A stretch of 64,000 nucleotides of DNA. Origin: Dermacentor variabilis. Lineage: Eukaryota > Arthropoda > Arachnida > Ixodida > Ixodidae. Position 1 is the first letter of the stretch. Each line of letters begins with the position of its first letter. Shown in pieces: positions 33,501-45,500 of the stretch. The position numbers and the translations under genes were made by a program. The notes under the pieces were generated by a model. It was given only the letters and a program-made list of their open reading frames with translations, was not told the DNA's origin and made no database searches. Where the stretch lies: contig NC_134569.1 of assembly GCF_050947875.1 (NCBI RefSeq), forward strand, positions 15,083,131-15,147,130, written 5' to 3'.

Positions 33501-36500
33501 CTTTTGACATTAATTACAACTGAAGTCTCAAAGGAAAAATAAAGTCAAGGCTATGACCTTAACAACAGTGGAAGTGTTTCAGACAGACAGTGTTTTGTGA
33601 CGGTATGGTGCAGCAAAATCATAGAATAGCTGTACTCAGTACAGGCACAGAAGTCACTTCACTTCATTTTATTACCTTAAAGATCTCCGTACGAGGTATT
33701 ATTCCATAAAGGGTGGATAACATACATATTCGTAAAGAATACAGGTGATTACAAGAAAATGTTGCATAGCACGTGTTGGAGATGAAACCATGGTCCTTCA
33801 ACTGTATGGACAAGTCCTAGGGCTGTTTGCTGATTTCACTTTGCGATGAAAGATCCTTGAAAATGCATAACTATTAATTTTTCCACCTGGCTAGTTTCTA
33901 ATGATACAGCTAACTTATACAGAAGCAAGGCTGTTAGGCCAACCATCTGAATGTCATGTGTTTGCTAGCTTTCCCACATTTCCTAGATTAGTGGCTGAAA
34001 AACTATATTAGATAGACGGTGTGTACTTGAACATAGAAGTTATATAGAAGTGAGTATAGTCAGCTGAAAACTTTTAAAACTTTGGTAAAAGTGCAACACT
34101 GACTTTGTTTGTTTTTTCTTACGCCAAGAAGTAACCTAATTGCGAAGGAAATTGTAACTGAAGGGGCTGCAAGATTCTGCAATTCAAACTTCCCACAAAA
34201 AATGGTATGAGAAAGCTTTAGCTCAAGGCCAACTCCGATTCCGCCTGCTGAAACACATGTAAAATGCAGAAATGCTTTCATGAGGCAACTGCTTGACCAA
34301 TTTCAATGAAATTTCTAGCATTTGAGAGAGAAAGTGAAATTCTAGTGACTTTAGGAAGCAGAATTTTGATATAGCCTTGGAAATTTTTCTAAGGTTTCCC
34401 CAAAATTGGTAACGTCAAAAAAGAGTGCAGCACAAAGTTTACAAATTTGTAACTCAGCCCCCAAAACAGATGTCACAGTTCTGTAAAGTGCATCTGTTAA
34501 AGCATCTCAAGCAGACAAATTTGGTATGTGAATGTACAGCTTATGTGAAACTGTTACATTTGCAAGGCTATGGCAAAAGTTATCCTCACAAATTAGTGCT
34601 ATACTTCAGAATGGTGTAGCATATATTAATTTTCTCAGCTTTAGGTGTATTATTAGGTGCACCTTACAGATTCTCACATAATTTTTCATTGCTGAGTTAC
34701 CAAATAGTAAACTTGATACATGACTCTTGTTTTCTTTTTATATTGCAATTTTCAGCAATTTTCTTAAAATACTGGCAGCCTAAATAAAAAATTTGCTGCC
34801 GCGAGTCATTCGATTTTAACATTTTCTCTCAAATGCAACAAACCTTATCAAAAACAGTCAATTGGTTCCCACCAAAAATGTTTTTTCGTTGCCATGTATT
34901 TCAATTCCCGCGCTAAAGCTTCCTCTTAAAGGAATGCTGATATGACATTTTCGACTGTTAATATTTGTTCCCATTAAATGAAGGCCTTAAACCTCTGAAC
35001 CCTACAAAAAATGCTGACTTGCCTTAAATAATTTATTATAATAGCTTTTCTACAAACAGCTTTGGTTTCATTTTCCAGGAGGTTATTGTGTTGTGATGTT
35101 ATTACGCAGAATGTGGTCACATGGGAGCAGAACATTGCGATGTTTTGGCACTCACTCCAGCTCACTTGGTCATCTTCTGCGCTTATTTATTGTGAATGCT
35201 GATGGTAGCGAGCCAGACAGTGTCAAACGTCATGCATCTTGTGCTCCCACATGACTACCTTCTGCATCATGACACAGCAGAAACAAACCCGAAACTGGCT
35301 GTAGAAAAGATATCATATTAAATTATTTGAGACACTCTGAGGCATGCCAGTATTTTTTCTAGGCTTTGAAAGTCCTGGACCTTCATTTGACGTAACAAAT
35401 GAAGAGTTGGGATGTCATGTCAGTACTCCTTTAAGGAGGTATCCTGAGGTGCACAAGCATCTCTCAGGCCATGCTCTTCACGATTGCATTGCCCGCTTCA
35501 AGTAGGGAGCACAAGTGCATACAGGTAAATCAAAGGTAACCACAGGTTTACTAAAGGATGCACATGGATACACAAGGATCTGATAGGGGTGCCTCAGCTA
35601 TTACTGTGACAGTAGTGTGGATTTGCATAGAACTGTAGGACCTTTTTAAAACAAAGGTACTTTTGCCTACCATCTCAAGTTTCTGTCTGAGTCTATCCGT
35701 CCATCTGTCAGTCGTTTACTGATCAGGTTTTCACCGAGTAGATTCAATCTCATTCTCAAGGAGAAAAAAAAAGGAGTGTGTTCTGTCGCGGGATTCGAAC
35801 CTCGGCCCGCCAGCTCTAACCACCAGTTGCCAGCCCTCTGCTCTAAACATTAGGCCATAAACAAATTTTCTATTTCTTTTATTGTGTCTGTTTGTGGGTG
35901 TGGCAATTGGTATCTCGCCACTTCTTTTTTCGTGACAGTTCTCACCCTATAGGTCAAGCTTTCTTGCCGGTCAGCCTGAGGAATGCTTTACTTAACCCAG
36001 TGGTTTCATCAAATGTCTCTTTGCGACCATGTCTTTCGGCATTTATGCATGAAATGCATTTCTCAGTTCGATTTCTAACAGTGAGGTTTCAAATCAATTT
36101 TTGCACTGCGTATCACAAGAAACCTTTATAGAGATTTATTATCTATGGTGTTCCTGCCATGACTTTACTGCGCAAAATACGAGGGTTGATCTAGAGATAT
36201 GGTTCCCATCATTTTTAGAAATAGACAACATTGTTTATTCTCATAAAAATTTACATCACTGGAAAGATGAAACTTTGCTCTATTTTTCTACATAATTGCC
36301 ATCTTTTTCTATACATTTTAGTAGACGGTGCTCCAATTTCTGTATCCCAATGTCGTACAACTCTGCTGCCAGCCCATTGAGGAAGCATTTCACCTCTTCT
36401 TTGACTTCATCGTCACTCCAGAGTCGTTGGCCAGTCAAATGTTCCTTGGGGAACATTCAACTTGGGGAACAAGTGATAATCACTAGGTGTGAGGTGTGGA

Positions 36501-39500
36501 CTGTACGGTGGGTGGGGCATGACAGTCCACCCAAAGTTTGTCAAGAGTTCCTGGGTTTGACGGGAGACGTGAGGTCGGGCATTGTTGTGAAGCAGCGTTA
36601 CACTGGCTGCCAGTCGTCCTTGCCGGCAGTTCTGGATAGCTCGCCTGAGTTTCTTTAGTGTTGCACAATAACTGTCTGAGTTGATTGTTGTTCCATCAGA
36701 TCGATCAGCAGTATCCCCTTGCGATCCCAAAAAACACTGGCCATGACTTTGCCAGCAGAAGGAGTTTGTTTGAACTTCTTTGCGAATGGTGCCTCTGGGT
36801 AATGCCCTTGTTTGGATTTTTGTTTCGTTTCGGGAGTGAAATGAAACACCCACATTTCATGTCCCATAACAATGGAGTCCAACAATCCTTCCTTATCTTC
36901 TCGACACTTTTGAAGAAACTGGTGAGCACAGTCAAGGCGTTTCTCCTTGTGGTCTGATGTCAATAGCCACGGTACCCACCGAGCACAACACTTGTGATGG
37001 CTCAATTTTTCAGTCAAAGCTCTTTCCACCGTGCCGTAAGAACCCCCAGGAATCTGAGCAACAAGTTCATGGACGGTGATCCTCCTGTTTTGAAGCACTT
37101 CACGTTGGACCGTCTCGATAACCGCCTCCTAAATTGACGGTCTTCCACTCTGTTATTCATCGTGGACTTCCTTCAGATTGGCACTAAACTCCCTGCACCA
37201 CTTTTGGACGTGTTGAATGGGCATACACTTGTCGCCATACATCTCTGTCAACTGACGATGAATATCCACGAGTGGAGTCCCTTTGGAGTTTCAAAAAGCG
37301 AATTATGGAATGAATCTTACACTTGGCGGGATCAACAATGGGAACCTCCATATCGTACGGCTGCTGAGCCAAGAATGAGCGGCGCAGCAAAGCGTGGCCA
37401 GAGGGAATCGAGTGTAGGGGAACAGCTGTGCACAACAGTGTTGCCGGATTTCACCTCGCACCTTCCCGTGTGGCTGGAGCTCTTTGGGAACCTTATTTCT
37501 GGATCAACCCTCGTACTTTGGCTTGCCACGACGGGATGTACTAGCTTGTGCGCATAAAATGCCTGTGCCTCCACCTACAAAAACTTTCCTTTTTAAGTTA
37601 CATTTTGAAACCTTGCCTGTCAGGACTTGGCTACGTTCAAGAGACATGTTCGTGATGTCCATTAATTGTCTCTTATGTGATGTACCTTGTAGAGTCTCTC
37701 ACACCCGTGCTCTTGGGACAAAGGAACGACAACGCAGTAGTGCAAACAATCACAAGGGCATTTATTGCACCTTTCATAGATCAATGCCTGCTAGCCGAGT
37801 TGCTATACACAAAACATGCCGATGGGCACGCGACAAATCTAGAAGTCCGACTCACCGCGACCGGAAAACGAGCGAATATGTTCGCCCCATGCTGGATCCC
37901 AACGCCTGGTCGTTCGCACATACTGTCACGCGAATGGTGGTGCATTCCAAGGCGGCCACGCGAGGTGGTCTCGCAGAAGCATGGGTCGGCGGCACGCGGG
38001 ACAGCACGTCCATCCCGCTTGCTTCCCGAACCCAAAGAGGAAGCTCCTTGTCTCTCGGCGCCCGAGTAACCCCGCAGCGGCGCGACGCTCACGCCATCTC
38101 TTGCACCGCGCTTGTACCACTCCGACCGCCGCGGGCGCCAGGCCACGCGGCGGGCGAAGCCGCCCTGCAGGGGACGAGCCATGCGGGAAAACTAGATCTC
38201 AGGGGAGGCGTGAGAGTCGCGCAACGAACTCTTCACAAAGACTTCGATTAATATCCTCTTTCCATGCGATATCTGGTGCCAACTAGTTGTGACGATGTAC
38301 CCTTTGATATGTTCCTACCTACCCATTGGAAAACACACATGTTGGATCGAAATACCAAACCTATAATGTCATTAGCCACTCATTTTATTGAAATGATCGT
38401 CCAACTGAAAGATCTATATGAACAAAGCGGATTTTGTCTAAATTCAAATTCCGTATCGATAAGGTGTTTATTTTTAGCATTATTTTAGTGTTCCCTGTGA
38501 AGATTGACTGCGACCTAAGCAAAGTGTTTCAAGAATAAAAAGGAACTCTATGGTGCTCTGTGCACGTGTCTTCATTGCCGTGCAACTACATCTCGTTCAT
38601 CTGTTTCTATCTTGCAGGAGTCATGTGTGCCTGAAATAACTACCATGAAAAATTTTTTTTTCAGTTAAGTCATAAACACACGTATACTTCTCTCATGCCA
38701 ACACCAACTAGCTCTTTCAGATGGTCGCCACATGTTGATTATGATGTTCTATGGTATGAGTACATACCCACACCAGGTGGGGGGGGGGGGGGGGGGATAG
38801 GGAGTGGCCAAGAAGCAGAGGGTACATATCTTGCCACCAACAAGCTCCCTCAGATGATCACTGTGTTTTGATGGTGATTATAATTTCCATGCCATTGCAC
38901 ATAACCACAACAGGGGACTGGCCAAGAAGTATGTTCGCACGTTGATTATCATGCATCATGCCACCAGCTAGTTCTTTGATATGATTGCCATGGGTTGATA
39001 ATGATGATAATTTCCACACAATGGCACATACCCATCATTAAGGATTGGCTAAGAAGTAGGTGGTACATACTGTGAGATTGTCAACTATCTCTCCGAGATG
39101 ATCGCCGTGTGCTGATGATCATAATTACATACTATGGTGCAAAACGTTCATAGATGCTTTTTCAGTGTCGCAACTCCTCTTCTCGAGCCAGGCGCGACTT
39201 GTTCCTAGGGGGTTGTGAGGGCACTGCGGTCGAGCTTTGCACCAAGTGAGCGGCACTGCTCTGCTGACATGTGCAAGCTGATTGCGATTGTTTGCGCTGC
39301 TTCTTATGCTGGTAGCCAATTTTATTTTCTCGCTGTGTGTGCCTTGCCACTACCCTCGTGCATGTGGCCGTCTGTTGAGGCCTTTTGTGACCGGTCCAAG
39401 TTCTGCGCTCACGGAAACACGAGTACCTGCGACATGCAAGTCACCGAGTGTTGATGCTGTTCGCACACTTTGGTTTGTAGGCCCACTTTTTTTCGTCTTC

Positions 39501-42500
39501 TGAGAGAAACCTTACTCCTGGTGCCATATTTTACATCATGTTATGGAACTTCACGACACCATGCCGACGAGTTTCATGTCTGTTTCCATTAACAGGTACA
39601 GGAAAGCTCTTACAAACGGCACATAATTCCCTCCGCCGTCAGATCCGCATTGTTACCTTAGAATTGGCAATGAGCCATTTCCTGCACGGAGAACAGTTTG
39701 GGGAAATCATGCAAGGTACAATTTCTACAGTTTATACAGTTTGAAACTGTACAAGATGTACAGTTTCAGGATTGTGGCATAATCATGACACGTTACACTC
39801 CGCATGTATGCCAGTGAGTGCAATGCATGGGAATGCACAGTTCCTTGCTTGTTTCTAAACGTTCCAGTCTGCTTTTGCTCCCACCGAAAATGTCAAAGGT
39901 CATCAAGACAAAGGGAACTTGCGCATGAACAAGTAGCAGAACCATGTTGTGGCCTGTCCGGAAAGTATCTGCAAGTGTCACCCCTTCCTTCGGATCTATG
40001 CCTTCAGCTATGGTGCCTAGAACATTATACTTCAGCTCAAACAACACCACAAAGAGAGAAAGAAAGAAAATGCTCATGCCTCCCTCCCTGGACTGAAGCC
40101 CTTCCGCCCATGGATAGCAATGATGTAACGCTTCTGGTGCACAGCTGATTATGTGGCAATTAATGACAGTCGTGTGTAACTAAGCGACTATAGAATGCGC
40201 CCAATTTTAACTACCTTATGTCATGGCAAGATGAGATGTTTATCCACATCACACAATTTATGCATAGCGCGTCGAAGATCCCTCCCGGAAACAGGTTTCA
40301 CTTTACTTAAAACGAGGATGCTTACAGGACACACCGCTTTTATCCAGACTCCAACAAGAGACAGCTCGTGTACCTATCCTCCCAGTTAGGTTCTTCCTAT
40401 TAAGAGAATAAAAATTTGTGGAGCAAGATGGCTGCTTTATTTAGTGAGCACCATGTAAATGCCGAGCGCTGCGACAAACCACCATAACCGTGCCAGGCTA
40501 CAGCAGACGATGCTTGCCCGCTTGGCACCAAGGTCAACGGCAGCGCTGCGGTGGCAGGAATGGCAGCGGGCCGCTTGCAACGCACAGGCGAAGCGAGGTG
40601 TTCAGAAACTGAAAAAGTATCTATAAACGTTGATGGTGCATGTCCACAACAGATGATTGGTCAAGAAGTGGCCGGTGCATTTAAAATAAAGAAGAAATGG
40701 AGAAATGCAAACCAATATAACCTTTGTCACACTGCATACCACGGGTGTGGGAAAGCGCACTAGCGTACCAGTTTCCTTCGCCCCAAAGACGCAGGAACCA
40801 AACGGGAAAATTTAAAGCATTTCATTAACCGCTTTACGAAAGCTTCACTTACATAGATTTTAACATGTGTGTTGCATCTCAATAATCTTTCTCTTTCATC
40901 ATACTAATGTGTGATGTAAGATATAATGTAAGATTGTTAAATACTTTTGTTCAGGTCAGGAAACTTCCTTTAAAGTTTCATACAGGGACAGATGGTAACA
41001 CCAGAGGTGTTGGCATAAGGGCACCAATCTGCCACACTGGTATGGCCCAGGGTGAGCAATCATGCAAATTTTTCACCAGGAAAGGCAGCTCTCAAGTGTA
41101 TTTCAGCATGTTTGTAGATTGAACATGCAATGGAAACTTTAAGCAAAATAACTTAGCCTGAAATGTGTTTGTGCCTAATTATACACCACAGCATTATGTG
41201 ATGGGCCTGGCCCTCCAAGTCTCATTGCTTGCACAAAAGGTTCCAGTCAGCTCTGCTACACGAGAGCAATTTGCCGTGCCTATCCTCCTAACTGTCAAAT
41301 TACTACAGCACATCACTGACCTCCCATAGAGGTGAAAGCCAAGTATACATTGAGCCACCTTTGCAAAGTTTGCATGCTCATTCTAAGCAGCATGCATGGC
41401 CTACATATCGAAATTCTCGTTTTCATATCAGAAGAATTAATTTTGCATGTGCTTTCATTGATGGTGTTTAACATCCTAAAATAGGACTATAAGAGAAGGG
41501 CTTCGGAGGGCTACAGGAGGGCTTCAGAACTTGCGACCTTGTGCTTATCAACAGAACGGTGTAGCCACTGAGGCCACATGGCAGATAAAGAACTTAGTAG
41601 CAGTAAACCAGATGAAGCTGACAGCTAGAAGAAGGGAATGAACCTTAACCGACTCATTTTCTTTAGATGGCAACTTGGGTGCAATAGTTAAATTTATTCT
41701 AGGACCTCCTTGGGTAGGAGGAGTTTTGTTCTGTGCTATGCAGGGGCGTAGCCAGGGGGGGGGACTTATGGGGCTTCAGCCCCCCCCCCCCCCGAAATTT
41801 TTTCGCGCTGTCCATGCACCGCCGGCCAAAGCAACCTCCAGCGCCAGAAATCATTTTGGATTTTGTCTAGAATGTCTTTTTCATGCTCTAAAATACATTT
41901 GACCGCGAGCATTGCGAACTCGGGCTGGATTTCACGGCAACGCCCATGTACCGGGAGTCACATAACGCCAATTAGCCCCATACGAGCACAAAGTTTCAAG
42001 GGCGTTTTGATGACAAACGGGCTCGCCGCGGCAACTCGCGGAGGCCGCAGAATCTCACAGAACGCATGGATATCAATTCTGAAATATTGCAGGTATAAAT
42101 CTCATAAACTTTTGATGTGAAAGGTGCGTTGACATTTCCAAAGTTGTGCTTTAGATTTTCAATTTCGGAACTTTGTGGGTTGGATGTTGTTATAAATATT
42201 TGACGCCAAAGGTGCATTGACTATTCTAAAGTCTTATATTGGAACATACAACAAGATAAGCCAAATCAGCACACTATTAGACAAGTTGACAAAGCACGCA
42301 GCGAGGTCCGATGGGACGAAGCGCTGTGGTGGTTCATTTGTGCCTTCATGTCACATAAAAAAATATCAAATTTTTTTTTACACCTACGCCAAAGCATCCA
42401 TGTCAAGACACTAAAGCCAGCCAAGGTAACTACGTTCTTATATATTTTTTATACTTTGACTTTTATTTGTGAGAACACATTGAGCGTCTTCAATTTTTTT

Positions 42501-45500
42501 GTTCTCGCTACCCTATCCGCGGGCTGCCAGAGGCAACCAGAGCGCATACGTTTTTCTCGTGTTGCCTTGACCACCGCGCGGCGCACTTCGGTGCGCGTTT
42601 GGTTTGCCCTGGCCGAGTGTATTTCTGCCTGGCAGAGTTTTGGACGCTTTCTGGCTAGCACACGAGAAAAAGAAACAATGGTCACTCGCCGCCATCACTG
42701 TGGGGACCCAACGAATTGCACTGCGTTCGCTTGAGCGCAACCTCTCCAGAAAGTCTTGCCTCACGCGTCTCACATTTTTTTTTTCGATATTTCTTCGATA
42801 GCCACGTTAAGTGCACAATATAGGCATTCGATTGCGGTCAACATATTTTCCTTTGCTTATTTTCATTTCGGTACCCCTGCCCCTTAAAAGGAAAATAAAA
42901 AATAAAAGATACATTGTTGCGGTGCAGCGAATTGTCGCATGGTGAAAGTTCGATTTTGTTACTTCTTCCTTTGCGGAAAGTAATGGGTCATGGGACGCTT
43001 CAGTTGCCGGATACTCTTATTATAATATTGTGATAGCAATTATATGGATACTCTAGGCACTATCCTGCCGTCATCGTCATCCTTATATTTCGTAGAAAGA
43101 CCAAGAGCGATAACAATGTTACCGAGCGCCGCATGCTGTATGTGCGAGTGAAAGCGCAAGGGGAGGAGGGGGGGAGGGGGCGCGGCTGGAATGGGTGTTA
43201 CGACTTTGAGGTGGTCCCGTAGCGCTCGTCACCCGTTTCGTGACAGAGCGTTGGTAGCGAAGACTCCGAGTCAGGCGTTGGTGAGAATAATGAAAGGGAT
43301 TTTATACACTATATACAGGTCATTATACAGGACAAGATCGGATCGGCACAGGGGCCGAGAGTTAACAGCAAACGCGACTGTTCCCGTTTGGCGACGTCCG
43401 TTGAGACTCCAACGGGTGACACATCTCACTCCACTCGAGAGTGGCACTCGGCTCCCGGTGGGTCGGTGGATCCGGTTTTCCAGGCGGCGGCGTCGGGACT
43501 TATAAAGCCCCGAGAAACCATTGTCACTCAAACGGCCCAATACAAAGCCAGCTCTCGACGGTCGTCCGAAAGGTCCAATCAGCGATCGCGCTGGCCACCC
43601 GGTTCAAAGTTGCTGCGCGCGGTGACCTCCAGGCAAAAGGAGATACGGCGCCGGGCTGTCTAGCACTTTGTTGCACGTTTGGACATGTCGCTTGCCGATG
43701 CTTCTTCTCAGGACGCCGCTGCCTGACGGCTCAGCATCTTGACTTGTCAAGGGAGAATTAGGGCGCTGTGCCTATCGGCGCAGCCCCGGGTTTGTCCAAA
43801 GGGCGCTCGCAGGATAAATTCTGCATCTTGTAGATTCGGAATCCGGGCTGGTGGTAATGGCACAACAGCATCCCCGCCATCAGATAAGGCGCCGGGAAGA
43901 TGAGCTGCCTCCACGTGGCTCGGATGCCAGGCGCGCACGTTCGTCAGGCTCGTCCAAGTTCACGTCCAGTGTCCGGACGCCAGGTAACTTCACGTGCCCA
44001 GGTCCCACTCGTCAGGACAGGAGCTCTGCTCACCGCGTTGTCGCCAAGGCACCTCGACCAGCTCCGCTCAGGTCATTCCTAAGCCCCTGCTTCTCGCCAC
44101 TGGTCCCGGTTGGTCGTTCTGCAGCTTGCAAAACCGACCGGCAAAAGGCAACACCCAACACGAACAAGTGCCCTCTGTCTCCCGTCAAACACCAGACAAG
44201 GCCATAATCCAAATCAACCTAACTAAATTGCTATCCCCCTTTTTGCTCCCGCTGCAACAAGAGGCAGGTGTCCGATCTGGTACACAAGGCTCAAACAACC
44301 ATTTTTCAAATTAACAACACACCAAAATATCAGGAACAACTAATAATCAGCAATAATAATGACAAATAGAATGGTCCCCCTGAAATCACTTGGACCGAAA
44401 ACATACTACTGAGGAAGCAAGTGAGGTCATTCATTTTTCCCGGTGATATTTTCGAGGAATCAGAAGCTGCTTATATTTCCGACCCTGCTTATCCATGTAG
44501 CGGCGGTACAATAAGCCAGATTCCTCGTAAAATGAAACCCTCTTTTTTTTCACTCCCCGTTTGACGCTCTTCCTCTGATCGGCTATTGAACAGTCTTCCT
44601 GTTGCTCGCGAATCAGACTTTCCCTTTCAACTGCAGCCCGCTCCTGCCAGCTGGCGGAAACCGGAGCGAGTGTGGAGCCTGCGTCGCCTAACTGCAGCGT
44701 CGTGTCCATATCGCAGCTAGCACTGCACGCGTCACTCCCAGTCACTTCCAGGACACGCTCGACCAGGCCAGCCTCCGAGCTCTGCCTCTCCCGTGCCTGC
44801 TCGCCCCTCAAGTTACCTTGATCGGTCCATGTGCCGCACCGCTGTTCGCTCACCGACGCAAAGTCAAGTTCCCACGACAGCGGGCGCGCTTTGGATCGCG
44901 TGAGGGCCACGTACGCCACGTCGGCAAAGAATGATTTGCTGTGATCCTTCAGCAGCTGCTCCGAGCTATTTCAGAAGAGGTAGGGAAAGTGCTCCGGGAG
45001 GGCGGCAGACACAGCGGCTTCTGTGTTAAGTTTCCCAAACTCTCCTTCAATGATAACCGTTGCGATCGGTAAACAGACACTCTCCTCCTCGGCCACTTGC
45101 CGTATCCTCGCGCACTCTCCCGTAAAATCGCTCGAGGAGACGAAAGACGGGTGGACAACGTCTATAGTTGCTGCAGAGTCCCGAAGTGCACGGCACTTCT
45201 TACCGTTTACCTTAATTTCCTGCACATATGGCTCCAACAGTCGCATGTTCTTGTGAGTTTCCTGTATGGTTGCAAAAGCAATTTTCTCTTCGCAGTTCGC
45301 AGCGATGTGCCCTTGCCCTTTGCAATTGTAGCAGCTTAACGGTTTCCGTTTTTCAAAAGAACGCGTCGTATAGTTTCGCCGTTTTCTTGCAAAAGCAAGT
45401 TTCTCTGGGCAGTTCGCAGCGATGTGCCCTGGCTTTTTGCAATTGTAACAAGTTAATGGCTTCCGTTTTTCGGGCTTCCCGGAAAACCCATCTCTCCTAT

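Noticed and set aside
35774..35862. tRNA gene
   Set aside because: Has A- and B-box-like segments but no complete cloverleaf or aminoacyl stem; better explained as a SINE head.
37920..38260. Gene in the GC-rich block (255-codon frame)
   Set aside because: The block has LTR-like ends and a poly(A) signal on the other strand, and all frames are open because of base composition.
38694..39140. CRISPR-like array
   Set aside because: Repeats are long, degenerate and without uniform spacers; the genome is eukaryotic.
39793..40077. 94-codon minus frame ([28 protein letters not shown])
   Set aside because: Reads like a protein, but I find no flanking splice signals that join it to anything and no family I can name.
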